DNA from: Candidatus Gastranaerophilales bacterium
Lineage (GTDB): Bacteria > Cyanobacteriota > Vampirovibrionia > Gastranaerophilales > Gastranaerophilaceae
Length of the DNA: 64,000 nucleotides
Direction of reading: 5' to 3'
Assembly: GCA_944326905.1 (NCBI GenBank)
Contig: CALVFU010000003.1
Location: forward strand, 1-64,000
In this document: in pieces, positions 7,764 through 16,804 of the stretch
Layout: every line of letters begins with the position of its first letter
Position numbering within the stretch: the first letter of the stretch is position 1
Translations under genes and position numbers: made by a program
The notes under the pieces: generated by a model
The model's database searches: none
What the model was told of the DNA's origin: nothing
The model's input: the letters and a program-made list of their open reading frames with translations, nothing else

Positions 7764-8573
7764 ATGGTGCAAAGTGTAGGTTACAATTATAATCCTTATT
7801 ACAATTATGGATTTAATAATAATCAAATGGAAACTGGTTATGATTGGCGTGAGTCTCTGACAGATAATCCACTATTGTCCATCGGTGGTTTATTTTTAGC
7901 CTCTCAAGGTATTAATCTCTTATCTAAAAACGCGTCTAAAGCTCTTATGCGAGGTAAAGAATTTACCTCGCACGAAAATGTTTTTGATGTGACGAGAGCT
8001 ATGCATAAAAAAAACAATTTAGCTGTAGATATATTTTTTGTTGGACAAGATAATATTGATAAAGTCAGCAGAGCAAGCGGAATAAGATTTGATGATCTTA
8101 GAGAAGTTGCAAACGGCAAAAATGCATTTTATGCAGATGAAGCTAAGGTCGCTGTTGCTCCTAAAACGAAGCCTTCTCTTATACTGCATGAATTAGGACA
8201 TGCAATTAATGCAAAAAAGCCATTTTTAAAACTGCTTCAAAAATCTAGAAATTATGCGTTAAACGTACCAACACTATTGGTTGCAATTAATTATCTGTTA
8301 TCTTTAAATAAACGTACGAGAGATGAAAATTTTATTGAAAAAAATGCCGGTCTTATAGGTTTCTTAGCATATGCACCTACAATTGCAGAAGAAGGTCTCG
8401 CGTCTATCAGAGGAATTAAAGCGGCACAAAGTTCCCTAAAAGGAAAAGGTGTAAATTTGGGTCCACTTAAGAAAAATTATTTCTTTGCTTGGCTAACATA
8501 CCTCTTTGCAGGTATTGGTCTCGGCATAGCTTCTAAATTATCCGTTAAAACCGGCATTCCAACTACAATGTAA
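7764..8573 (+). CDS. Membrane-associated HExxH metalloprotease-like protein
   Basis: This 269-residue protein begins with a Tyr/Asn-rich segment (NYNPYYNYGFNNN). A zinc-protease motif LILHELGHAIN (His142, Glu143, His146) follows, with a candidate third ligand in AEEGLAS (Glu209/Glu210), the spacing of M48-like gluzincins. Hydrophobic segments near residues 40-55, 165-180, 195-210 and at the C-terminus (FAWLTYLFAGIGLGIA) suggest membrane association. There is no classical signal peptide. The ATG at 7764 was chosen over 7746: TATATT lies exactly 6 nt upstream and the earlier ATG lies in the promoter. Substrate unknown. Confidence 0.6.
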   Translation: MVQSVGYNYNPYYNYGFNNNQMETGYDWRESLTDNPLLSIGGLFLASQGINLLSKNASKALMRGKEFTSHENVFDVTRAMHKKNNLAVDIFFVGQDNIDKVSRASGIRFDDLREVANGKNAFYADEAKVAVAPKTKPSLILHELGHAINAKKPFLKLLQKSRNYALNVPTLLVAINYLLSLNKRTRDENFIEKNAGLIGFLAYAPTIAEEGLASIRGIKAAQSSLKGKGVNLGPLKKNYFFAWLTYLFAGIGLGIASKLSVKTGIPTTM

Positions 8574-8576
8574 CTG

Positions 8577-8903
8577 TTATTGCATACTGTTGTTGGTCAT
8601 ATCAGAAGGTAAACAAACTCCAAATTGACAATTAGAATCATACTGACTTTGGTTTTGTAATTCGTTGTGGTCTTTGAATGTCCGTTCTACACTGCTCCTA
8701 TCTGCTGGTGATATACGTATGAACGGCTCTCCGTTAAAATCTGCATTGCCGCTATAGTCTCTATAGATTTGCTTATATGGTTCTCTTATACGGGCTGCAT
8801 CAGTTGCAGTGCATACTGTATTTGTGTTTTCTATTGAGCAAGCTGTATAAGATAAATTTGCACAAAACAGTAAACACGTTATTATAAAAAATATCTTTTT
8901 CAT
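8577..8903 (-). CDS. Small secreted protein, function unknown
   Basis: This 108-residue protein has a clear signal peptide (MKKIFFIITCLLFCANLSYT). The mature part is about 88 residues, polar, with four cysteines (in ACSIENTNTVCTA and NCQFGVCL) that could form two disulfides. A strong ribosome binding site (AGGGGG) precedes the ATG. I recognise no family. It converges with the metalloprotease-like gene with only 3 nt between stops. Confidence 0.6.
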   Translation of the reverse strand: MKKIFFIITCLLFCANLSYTACSIENTNTVCTATDAARIREPYKQIYRDYSGNADFNGEPFIRISPADRSSVERTFKDHNELQNQSQYDSNCQFGVCLPSDMTNNSMQ

Positions 8904-8986
8904 TTTAACCCCCTTTGTCTATTTAAAGGTTAGTTTATTTATGAAAAAAAACATTGTCCAAGTTGATTAGCCTTTTGTGCGTAGAT

Positions 8987-10636
8987 TTATTTAATAAGTG
9001 TTTTTGCAAACTCAATTGATACATCAGATAAAACCCCTCCGGCAAGTTCAGCAACTGCTTTTATTTTATCTTCCGCAGAAAGTATTTTTACAGATATTTT
9101 AGTCAAATCATCTTGTAATTTTGATACATAAAAATGCCTGTCTGAGCGGGATGCTATAATTGCTTGGTGTGTTATCATTATTATTTGCCTGTACTTTGCA
9201 AGCTCTTTTACTTCATCAGCAACACTTTGTGCCGCTTTCCCTGATATTCCCGTATCAATTTCATCAAATATAACTGTATCAATATTATCACTTTGCGCAA
9301 AAATCACTTTCAGCGCAAGCATAACTCGAGAAATCTCACCGCCTGAAGCAACCTTTATCAAAGGTTTTGGCAGCTCTGAAATGTTTGTTGAAATCAAAAA
9401 TTCAACATCATCAGCACCAATAGTATTTAACTCTGATGGGCGCACGTCAATTAGAAACTTTACTTTGGGTAATTCCAATGATGTTAATTTTTCAGAAATC
9501 ATACAGGACAAAACTTCCGCATATGTCTTACGAAGTTCAGTAATTTTTTCTGCAAGTTTGTGAAGCTTACTTAAAACCTGTTCCAAATCTATTTTTAGCT
9601 GTTCTTCATCAGCTTCATTTGTTTCAACAGATGCAAGCTCTTTTTGTGACGCAAATAAAGTATCTAGTACACTTGAAAGTGAGCCGCCGTATTTACGTTT
9701 TAATTTATCAAGCAAAAATTGTCGTTCCTGTAGATTGTTTAATTTCTCCGTATCATTATCTAAATTTTGAGAATAATCTCTTAGTACTGAAGCAATATTT
9801 TTTACACTATCCATCACGTTTATTAATTCTACTTCTGTATCCGCCAATGATGGTTCTAGAGCGGTTATAGCTGATAAATTCTTCTTTACTTTACTTAGAC
9901 CTTCAAGAATGGATTCATCATCATTGCTTATAGCCCATGATATTGAGCCTGAAAGTTCTTTAAGCCTTTCTGCATTTTCAAGTATATTGATTTCCTGCGC
10001 TAACACTTCATCCTCATTATCAGACTTTATTTCTGCGCTTTCTATTTCATTTATTTGAAATTTTAAGAAATCTATTTGTGCTTCGGTTAATTGATTTGAA
10101 TTTTTTATATTTTCAAGCTTGCTTTTTAAATTTTGGTAATTTTGCCATACGAGTTTATATTCCTCTAAATATGGCTGAAGTGTGGATTTTGCATAATTAT
10201 CAAGCAGTGTAATATGACATTTTGGTTTCATAAAAGTATACATTTCATGCTGTGAATGTATATCGATAAATATTTCTCTTAAAAACCTCACTGCCTCCTG
10301 GCTTACCATACTGCCATTAACTTTTGTTCTAGTTCCTGATTGGGTAATTTCTTTTGTAATAATAATTTCATCCCCGAGATTATCAATCCCGTAGGCTTCA
10401 TAAAAAGAAGAAAGTTTTTCACTTGTATTTGCAACTGTTAACTCAATAACAGCTTTCGTCTCTCCTGTTTTTATAAGTTCTTTTGAAGCTTTTGCTCCAA
10501 AAACAATATCAATCGCATTTATAATAATACTTTTACCGGCACCGGTTTCACCAGTTATAATATTTAGACCTTTATCAAATTCCAATAAAAGTTCATCTAT
10601 CAGTATGAAATTCTTTATAAACAACCTAGATAACAT
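8987..10636 (-). CDS. recN: DNA repair protein RecN
   Basis: This SMC-like ATPase acts in double-strand break repair. The 549 residues match the usual length. Walker A GETGAGKS lies near residue 31, followed by central coiled-coil arms. The C-terminal ABC half has the signature VASGGEISRVMLALK and Walker B TVIFDEIDTGISG, then the H-loop ITHQ. No ribosome binding site precedes the ATG. Instead a promoter places the transcription start at or near the ATG (see the promoter entry). It stands alone. Confidence 0.93.
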   Translation of the reverse strand: MLSRLFIKNFILIDELLLEFDKGLNIITGETGAGKSIIINAIDIVFGAKASKELIKTGETKAVIELTVANTSEKLSSFYEAYGIDNLGDEIIITKEITQSGTRTKVNGSMVSQEAVRFLREIFIDIHSQHEMYTFMKPKCHITLLDNYAKSTLQPYLEEYKLVWQNYQNLKSKLENIKNSNQLTEAQIDFLKFQINEIESAEIKSDNEDEVLAQEINILENAERLKELSGSISWAISNDDESILEGLSKVKKNLSAITALEPSLADTEVELINVMDSVKNIASVLRDYSQNLDNDTEKLNNLQERQFLLDKLKRKYGGSLSSVLDTLFASQKELASVETNEADEEQLKIDLEQVLSKLHKLAEKITELRKTYAEVLSCMISEKLTSLELPKVKFLIDVRPSELNTIGADDVEFLISTNISELPKPLIKVASGGEISRVMLALKVIFAQSDNIDTVIFDEIDTGISGKAAQSVADEVKELAKYRQIIMITHQAIIASRSDRHFYVSKLQDDLTKISVKILSAEDKIKAVAELAGGVLSDVSIEFAKTLIK

Positions 10637-10642
10637 ACTTAT

Positions 10643-10671
10643 AAATTAGCTTAAATACACATTCAAATCAA
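10643..10671 (-). promoter_or_regulatory. Leaderless-type promoter of recN
   Basis: On the minus strand TTGATT, a 17-nt spacer and TAATTT end exactly 6 nt before the recN ATG, so transcription should begin at the start codon. Confidence 0.5.
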
Positions 10672-10679
10672 TATTTACA

Positions 10680-10729
10680 AAAATTTACAATTCAATCTAA
10701 AAAAGTCAATTATTATACAATTATATACT
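10680..10729 (+). promoter_or_regulatory. Promoter of the CHAP-like gene, shared promoter class
   Basis: CAATT lies 17 nt before TATACT, which runs into TTATATATATA, exactly as at the palindrome-bearing promoters elsewhere in the window. At the position where those carry TTTTGTAACAAAA, only the core TTTACAA remains (10680-10692). Confidence 0.5.
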
Positions 10730-10757
10730 TTATATATATAAGCAGGAGAATATTATT

Positions 10758-11645
10758 ATGAGTTTTGACGGCGTAACTAACTATACTCTTAATAGATATC
10801 CATTACAATGCAGTCAAACGTGTACATGCACACAGTATAATCAACCTGGCGCATCTACACCTGCCTTATTTAATTATGGAATATCAGGAGGCTTTAATTT
10901 TACGCCTGGTGGAGTATATGGGATTAACCTGCTTAACCCTCTTATTCAGTTGTTTAATAATTTTAATTTCCAAATGCCATGCTTTAATTTATTTAGTTAT
11001 ATGAATAGCATGCCGGCTTTTAATTTTTCGAATTTTAGTTCTATGTTTACGCCAACATATACGCTACCATCGTTTGGCAATTTAACAATCTCATCATCTA
11101 CTGATGAGACAACATCGTCTTCTTCAACAAAAACTTATTCCGGCAGTATAACAACTATTTCAGCCTATAGTAATAAAAAAGAAACTCTTTTAAAGAACAT
11201 AGCGCAAAATGATACAAAATTTGAGGAACAGTTAAAAGAAAAAGGTGTTGTTTATAATAAAGATTTAGGACACAATTTGGCAAGTTATATTATTGCACAT
11301 ACAACAAATACAACTGGTCGCTGCGCGCACTATGTAAATAACGCATTAGAAGAATATAATATAGATCCAAAGCGCGGTGATGCATATACTAGGGCTAATG
11401 TACTTGCCGCAGATAAAAACTTTACCGAGGTACAAGTAAATAGCAAGGAGGATTTGAAATCCTTGCCGGGCGGTGCTGTCGTTGTATATGACAGAGGGGC
11501 ATGCAATTATAGTGATGATTTTGGGCATGTGTTTATCGCAACTGGAAATGGCGGTGCAGCCTCTGATCACTTACAAAACCAAATAAAATTTGGCGACGGT
11601 ATAAGAGTCTTTATCCCGACAAAACCGTTAGAAACTACAGTTTAG
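10758..11645 (+). CDS. Protein with C-terminal CHAP-like Cys/His domain
   Basis: This 295-residue protein has no signal peptide. Residues 1-135 are low-complexity, rich in Asn, Phe, Pro and Ser, with a CSQTCTCTQ cluster near the start. From about residue 165 the sequence resembles CHAP/NlpC-type amidases: a candidate nucleophile Cys in TTGRCAHYVNNAL (about 193) and a candidate His in DFGHVFIATG (about 257). Such domains cut peptidoglycan peptides, but activity and export are unproven. AGGAG precedes the ATG. Its stop overlaps the converging glutamate synthase gene by 11 nt. Confidence 0.55.
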   Translation: MSFDGVTNYTLNRYPLQCSQTCTCTQYNQPGASTPALFNYGISGGFNFTPGGVYGINLLNPLIQLFNNFNFQMPCFNLFSYMNSMPAFNFSNFSSMFTPTYTLPSFGNLTISSSTDETTSSSSTKTYSGSITTISAYSNKKETLLKNIAQNDTKFEEQLKEKGVVYNKDLGHNLASYIIAHTTNTTGRCAHYVNNALEEYNIDPKRGDAYTRANVLAADKNFTEVQVNSKEDLKSLPGGAVVVYDRGACNYSDDFGHVFIATGNGGAASDHLQNQIKFGDGIRVFIPTKPLETTV

Positions 11646-13002
11646 CCAAATATTCATTAATTGCTTTTGCAGCCTTCTTACCTGCGCCCATAGCATTAAT
11701 TGCATTAGATTCTCCTATCGGAGCGACATCGCCGCCTGCATATATATGTTCAATTGATGTCTCGCGAGTGTCAGGATTAACAATAAAATAACCTTTTCTA
11801 TCTACATCAAAATCAATGCCTTCAGCCTTTGCTGATTTTTGAATAATAGGGTTTGGTCCAGTGCCAAGAGCCACAATAATAGTATCAATCTCTAAAGCAA
11901 GAAATTCACCAGTTCCAATCGGCGACCGCCTGCCAGATTCATCAGGCTCACCCAATTCACAAATTTCAAAATTCATTGATCTAACATATCCGTTTTCTCC
12001 AATAATTTCTTTGGGAGAAAGCAAAAATTTAAAAATAACCCCTTCTTCTTTTGCATGGCGAATTTCTTCCAGTCTTGCAGGCAGTTCTTTTTCCGTTCTT
12101 CTATATACAATATAAACAGTTTTATACCCTACTCTAACGGCTGTTCTTGCTGCGTCCATGGCAACATTACCGCCGCCGATAATTGCAGCTTTTTCTCCTA
12201 CACGCAAAGGAGTAGCCGTTTGCTGCTCGTTTGCATGCATAAGGTTTACTCTTGTTAAAAATTCATTAGCAGATAATACACCATTTAAATTTTCACCAGG
12301 GATTCCAAGCATTTTGGGAAGCCCAGCACCAGAACATAAAAATATCGCATCAAATCCGTCATCTTTTAACTGTTCAAGTGTAATTGATTTTCCTACAATG
12401 ACATTTTTTTCGAATTTTACGCCCATAGATTTTAAATTATCAATTTCTTTATCTAGAATATTCCTTGGAAGCCTAAATGGGGGGATACCATATCTTAAAA
12501 CCCCGCCGAATTCATGTAAGGCTTCAAATACAGTAACCTCATGACCCGCTTTACGAATATCAGCAGCAGCTGTAATTCCTGCACATCCAGAGCCTACAAT
12601 GGCCACACGCTTGCCTGTTGGTGTTATTTCAGGTATAACGGCAGTAGTGTTATCTCCTACGTATCTTTCAAGTGCACCTATTGCAATCGGCTCACTTTTA
12701 ATACCTAATATACATTTACCTTCACACTGTCGTTCCTGAGGACAAACCCTACCGCAAACAGATGGGAGCATTGATGTTTCTCTGATTATTTCACCAGCTT
12801 TATCTATATTATCTTCTTTTAAAGCCTTAATAAAATCTGGGATATTAATATTTACAGGGCATCCTTTTACACATTGCGGATTTTTGCAGTGCAAACACCT
12901 TTGGGCTTCTAACTTTGCCTGCTCATATGTAAAATTTTCTTCTACTGGTTCAAAGTTTGTTCTTCTTATATTTGCATCTTGTTCTTTTGCTCTTTGTCTC
13001 AT
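11635..13002 (-). CDS. gltA: NADPH-dependent glutamate synthase-type flavoprotein (GltA/GltD family)
   Basis: This 455-residue FAD and iron-sulfur protein belongs to the family of glutamate synthase small subunits and NfnL/SudA. The N-terminal ferredoxin-like part holds two cysteine clusters (CLHCKNPQCVKGCP and CGRVCPQERQCEGKC). An FAD-binding GSGCAGITAA follows near residue 138, then an NADPH-binding GGGNVAMDAAR near 277, and the terminal AGGDV motif. No large glutamate synthase subunit and no NfnS partner is next to it, so the physiological electron acceptor is open. It follows the radical SAM gene by 24 nt and is probably co-transcribed. GAGGAG precedes the start. Confidence 0.85.
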   Translation of the reverse strand: MRQRAKEQDANIRRTNFEPVEENFTYEQAKLEAQRCLHCKNPQCVKGCPVNINIPDFIKALKEDNIDKAGEIIRETSMLPSVCGRVCPQERQCEGKCILGIKSEPIAIGALERYVGDNTTAVIPEITPTGKRVAIVGSGCAGITAAADIRKAGHEVTVFEALHEFGGVLRYGIPPFRLPRNILDKEIDNLKSMGVKFEKNVIVGKSITLEQLKDDGFDAIFLCSGAGLPKMLGIPGENLNGVLSANEFLTRVNLMHANEQQTATPLRVGEKAAIIGGGNVAMDAARTAVRVGYKTVYIVYRRTEKELPARLEEIRHAKEEGVIFKFLLSPKEIIGENGYVRSMNFEICELGEPDESGRRSPIGTGEFLALEIDTIIVALGTGPNPIIQKSAKAEGIDFDVDRKGYFIVNPDTRETSIEHIYAGGDVAPIGESNAINAMGAGKKAAKAINEYLAKL

Positions 13003-13026
13003 ACATTCACTCTCCTCAGTAATATT

Positions 13027-14568
13027 TTACTTCAAACCTGAAATATTCATCAACCGTCTGTTTTCATTTTCTAAAAATTTTTTCCCTGGATGTACTATAT
13101 TAATATTATCCCATGGAAGCAGTTCATTGTAATCAAATTTACGCGTCACATAATAATCTGTATCAATATTTAATTTTTTAGCTGCTATTTTATACCCGCC
13201 TAGTTTTCCGCCGGCTTTATAAACCTCGTATAGATATGAAGCAATATTTACATCTCCACGAGAAATCAAAGTTTGATAATAATCCCATTTTACACTTGTA
13301 AACTTTGATTTTATTCCAATTTTAGCCAGTTCTTTTGTAAGATATTTTTGTTTTTTATCTAATGTGTAATTATTTTCTCTTGCTTCCCACTGAAATGGTG
13401 TATGGGGTTTAGGAATAAAAGTAGAAAATGAAAAAGTTAAATCCAGCTTTTTATTTATCTTTTTAATTTTTTTCCCTAAAATAATAAATTCTTTAATGTC
13501 TTTTTCTTCTTCAGTTGGCAAACCAATCATGCAGTAAAATTTTATGCCCCAAAGCCCTGCTTCAGAAGCTGCTTTTACGGCTGCAATAATTTGGTTTTCT
13601 TTTAAATTTTTGTTTATTAGTAGCCTTAAACGCTCCGATGCAGCTTCAATTGCTATCGTAAAAGTCTTTTGCCCAGATAATCTTAAGAGTTTTAATACGT
13701 CACTTGTTATGGCATCCACTCGTAATGATGAGAAATTGACATTTATATTTTCTCCACTATCAATTTTTGATATCAGGTATCTGCAAATTTTATTAAAATC
13801 AGGGTGGGCACTGATTTGGGCGCCAAGCAACGCTATATTTGAAGTATAGTGAAGCCCCAATTCAATTTTATTGATTATCTCCTCATACGCAGCAAACCTT
13901 ACAGGCAGATTAAGATAAGAGGCAAGGCAGAAGCCGCATCTGTTAAAGCAGCCTCGTTCTACTTCAACAATAAACGTATTGCTAAAATATGAGTTTGGGC
14001 TTAATATCGGAGTATAGACACAGTTTGATAGTTTATGAGTAATTTTATTTGTTTTGTTTTTTATAGTTGGAACATATACTCCATCTATCTTTGAGAGCGC
14101 AGCTAAAATATCAGCTTTCTCTCTCATCCTGTATAGTATCAACTTATCGATTACCGTTTTTAAAAGGTCTTCGCCATCACCAATAAGAAAAAAGTCAAAG
14201 AATGGTTCAAATGGCGCAGGATTAGATGTTATAACAGGTCCACCAGCAAATATAAGCGGCATTTTTCTATCTTTTGACCAAACTGAAATATTTAGTTCTT
14301 CAATTATTTTAAAGACATGTATAAAATCCATTTCATATGAGAGTGAAAAAGATAGGGCATCAATACGTGCAGGAATAAAATTTTTTGTATCAATATTTAT
14401 AGGATAAACATTAATATCATCCCTTTCGTCCAATGATTTATATAACCACATATAACCAAGCGAAGATAACGCAAAACTTTCAACGCCGGGGAAGCCCATT
14501 AAAAGGTTATATGCATTTTTATCTGCGATTGACGGATTATAAAGATAGTTATAAGAATCAGACTTCAT
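13027..14568 (-). CDS. B12-binding-type radical SAM protein
   Basis: The 513-residue protein has an N-terminal region of the cobalamin-binding Rossmann type (FAGGPVITSNP... IGDGE). The radical SAM core has CFNRCGFC, the CxxxCxxC cluster that binds a [4Fe-4S], near residue 206. Downstream are the SSLR-x-D and IGLPTEE stretches typical of this fold. The substrate is unknown. Its start overlaps the end of the AI-2E permease gene by 11 nt, so the two are coupled. The Ser/Ala-rich repeat protein encoded about 1.8 kb away is a conceivable but unproven substrate. Confidence 0.82.
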   Translation of the reverse strand: MKSDSYNYLYNPSIADKNAYNLLMGFPGVESFALSSLGYMWLYKSLDERDDINVYPINIDTKNFIPARIDALSFSLSYEMDFIHVFKIIEELNISVWSKDRKMPLIFAGGPVITSNPAPFEPFFDFFLIGDGEDLLKTVIDKLILYRMREKADILAALSKIDGVYVPTIKNKTNKITHKLSNCVYTPILSPNSYFSNTFIVEVERGCFNRCGFCLASYLNLPVRFAAYEEIINKIELGLHYTSNIALLGAQISAHPDFNKICRYLISKIDSGENINVNFSSLRVDAITSDVLKLLRLSGQKTFTIAIEAASERLRLLINKNLKENQIIAAVKAASEAGLWGIKFYCMIGLPTEEEKDIKEFIILGKKIKKINKKLDLTFSFSTFIPKPHTPFQWEARENNYTLDKKQKYLTKELAKIGIKSKFTSVKWDYYQTLISRGDVNIASYLYEVYKAGGKLGGYKIAAKKLNIDTDYYVTRKFDYNELLPWDNINIVHPGKKFLENENRRLMNISGLK

Positions 14569-15592
14569 ATTTGTTAATATTTTTTATATACAATTCATCA
14601 ATTAAAACACAAACTGTAGCCGCAATTGCAGGCGCAAAAATCACCCCTACGACACCAAGGAATTTTGCAGTTACCAGAAGTGAAAAAAAGATTACAAGAG
14701 GATGTAAATCCATAAATTTTGAAAATATATACGGCCTCAGCAGGTTATTTTCTGCCCACTGCGCAATCATAAAAGCAACCGTTATGCCTATTAAAACAGG
14801 GATGCCCATCTGCCAGCAAACAGCAATAGAAATAAGGAACGCAATAAGGGGACCGACGACCGGGATTATATCCAATACCCCAGTTATTACACCAAGAATT
14901 ACCGCATAATCAACACGCATAATCAACAGAGCGATTGTAAAAATAAAACCGACAGCCGCCATTGTAACAACTTGTGCAAATACATATCCGCCGATTTTTT
15001 TTGAAATAGTTTCCAGAATTTCATCTACATTTTTTCCGTCTTTTTTAGGAAATAATTTTACAATTGAAGCTTTGATATGTGCTTCATCCAGCATAAAATA
15101 GTATGTAATAAGACAAAAAGCAAAGAAATTAACTAGTCCAGAAGCCACGCCAATAGTTACTGTAATTGAGCGATTAACAAAATCAGATACAAACTCTGTG
15201 GCGTGCTGAAATAGAGATGAAGCATCCACTAGTGATGTGATTTTATATCCAAAGATATTCATGCTCAATAAATAGTCTTTAAACCGCAAAAAATGTTCAG
15301 GCAAATGCTGAAATAAAATTTTTACCTGTTCATATGATAAAATAACAGGGATAAAAAGAATAAACAAAACAACTACGAGTAAAAATAGTAACAATGCAAC
15401 AGCCAGCGACCGTTTCATCTTCTTCTCAAGTTTGTTTACTATAGGATTAAATGAACATGCAATTACATAAGAGGCGAAAAATAGCATTATCACATTAGTT
15501 ACTTGCGCCAGTACCCAAAGTGCAACAAGTATTATTGCAAATACTATAATATTTTTAACAGAAATATACTCTTTTAATACTGAAAATGACAT
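14558..15592 (-). CDS. AI-2E family transporter (YdiK/PerM type)
   Basis: This 344-residue permease has two or three N-terminal membrane helices, a soluble segment (about residues 85-130), and a C-terminal helix block containing the family GVITGVLDIIPVVGP and LHPLVIFFSLLV stretches. Family members are thought to export small molecules or ions; the substrate here is unknown. The start was set at the ATG preceded by AAAAGGAGCGGGAT rather than at an upstream in-frame codon without a ribosome binding site. It heads an operon with the radical SAM and glutamate synthase-like genes. Confidence 0.85.
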   Translation of the reverse strand: MSFSVLKEYISVKNIIVFAIILVALWVLAQVTNVIMLFFASYVIACSFNPIVNKLEKKMKRSLAVALLLFLLVVVLFILFIPVILSYEQVKILFQHLPEHFLRFKDYLLSMNIFGYKITSLVDASSLFQHATEFVSDFVNRSITVTIGVASGLVNFFAFCLITYYFMLDEAHIKASIVKLFPKKDGKNVDEILETISKKIGGYVFAQVVTMAAVGFIFTIALLIMRVDYAVILGVITGVLDIIPVVGPLIAFLISIAVCWQMGIPVLIGITVAFMIAQWAENNLLRPYIFSKFMDLHPLVIFFSLLVTAKFLGVVGVIFAPAIAATVCVLIDELYIKNINKYEV

Positions 15593-15707
15593 ATCCCGCT
15601 CCTTTTTCATAATTATAACAAACATATGCTGTATATACAATAAATACTTAGTATAATGATATAATTGTTCCGAAATGTGGAATATTAATTACGAAGGAAT
15701 ACAAAAC

Positions 15708-16313
15708 ATGATAAATACAGAAGAACTGACAGTTATAGATGGACATAAATTAAATTTTGAGCGTGATGAATTTCCTATAAATAATGATATAAGAGATATT
15801 TACGATTTTAATCTATCAAAATCGCTTGATAATTGTAAAACAAGTATGATTATGAAAGATAATTCAGATAATACGAATACTTGGAGTGTAAATGTAAATT
15901 TTAGAGGAAGAGAAATTATACAAATCCAAGATAATATTTATGAAATAGTTTCTGACAAAAGTGGGCTTTCCTTTAAGCTTTTTGGCAGTCAAGGTTTAAT
16001 TTTTAAATTTGAAACAGATAATGATTATAAACTGCCACCTCAAATATATGGCAAAGAATTATCAGCAAATGGTAATAATTTAAAATATTATACAAGCGCT
16101 GATACATGTGTTATAAGCAATGACTTAAATAACAAAATTTTAAAATATTCGTCATCAGAAAATATCAATAATCATATTTACACTAAATATTACGAGTTTG
16201 TTGAAAATACGGATATTTCTATTTATTTGTTGTTAATTGATTTTATCCCGTATAGAATTACTGTTTATTTTGGTAAAAAGGACTATGATATTTTAAACTT
16301 CTCTTATAAATAA
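15708..16313 (+). CDS. Hypothetical protein, beta-rich
   Basis: This 201-residue polar protein has no signal peptide and no membrane helix. It is rich in Asn, Asp, Tyr and Ile with alternating beta-type patterns, and ends IDFIPYRITVYFGKKDYD. I recognise no family. The start is the ATG preceded by AAGGA at good distance; an upstream in-frame ATG lacks one. An extended -10 (TGATATAAT, 15657-15665) lies upstream, and a terminator follows at once, so it is a single-gene unit. Confidence 0.6.
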   Translation: MINTEELTVIDGHKLNFERDEFPINNDIRDIYDFNLSKSLDNCKTSMIMKDNSDNTNTWSVNVNFRGREIIQIQDNIYEIVSDKSGLSFKLFGSQGLIFKFETDNDYKLPPQIYGKELSANGNNLKYYTSADTCVISNDLNNKILKYSSSENINNHIYTKYYEFVENTDISIYLLLIDFIPYRITVYFGKKDYDILNFSYK

Positions 16314-16314
16314 A

Positions 16315-16343
16315 AAAACTCCGATTTGAGCCGGAGTTTTTTA
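16315..16343. terminator. Terminator between converging genes
   Basis: AAAACTCCG (16315-16323) pairs with CGGAGTTTT (16332-16340). A/T tracts on both sides make it usable in both directions. Confidence 0.8.
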
Positions 16344-16359
16344 TTCAAGTCATTATTTA

Positions 16360-16719
16360 TTAACAAGAGTAAGAACAAGAACTACCTGTTGAAGTACTTA
16401 CTGAAGCAGATGCAGTAGTTGATGATGCAGCACACGCGCTGCTATAACCTGTGCTGAAGCTTGCAGGTGATGCTGATGCAATTGAACCGGCTGTTTCTAC
16501 TGGTGGAGTTGTGTATGCTGAGTAATCAACCTCTGTAGTTGTAGAAAATTCGCATACATCAAAGCCGCCCCAAGCGATTGAACCTGCTGTTTCGACAGCA
16601 GATGAGCCAGCTCCAATTACTGGTGAGTAATTATCAACTGTATCTACTGTATTTGTATAATGATTTTCTGGTTGTGAACTTTGTAGAATTGTACCAAAAC
16701 TTGATGTTCCTAATGCCAT
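16360..16719 (-). CDS. Ser/Thr/Ala-rich repeat protein, possible peptide precursor
   Basis: This 119-residue low-complexity protein has no signal peptide. The octapeptide VETAGSIA occurs twice about 30 residues apart, with the matching DNA repeated at about 85% identity. The C-terminal third is almost entirely Ser, Ala, Thr and Cys and ends SSCSYSC. AGAGGA precedes the ATG. Its promoter shares a palindromic site with the divergent ferritin gene. A secreted, structural or post-translationally modified peptide are all possible. I recognise no family and see no dedicated modifying enzyme next to it. Confidence 0.55.
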   Translation of the reverse strand: MALGTSSFGTILQSSQPENHYTNTVDTVDNYSPVIGAGSSAVETAGSIAWGGFDVCEFSTTTEVDYSAYTTPPVETAGSIASASPASFSTGYSSACAASSTTASASVSTSTGSSCSYSC

Positions 16720-16755
16720 TTTAAGTATCCTCTAACAAATCTTACATATATATAA

Positions 16756-16804
16756 AGTATATTTCTTTTTTCAAATTTCAGTAAACAAATCTTTTGTAAC
16801 AAAA
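16756..16804 (-). promoter_or_regulatory. Promoter with palindromic site, repeat-protein gene
   Basis: On the minus strand the palindrome TTTTGTTACAAAA (16792-16804) precedes TATACT (5' end at 16761) by 31 nt. TATACT runs into TTATATATATG. The same palindrome serves the divergent ferritin gene. Confidence 0.6.

Noticed and set aside
14433-14909. 158-residue plus-strand frame across the radical SAM/AI-2E junction
   Set aside because: It lies antisense to two conserved genes and has no ribosome binding site or domain.
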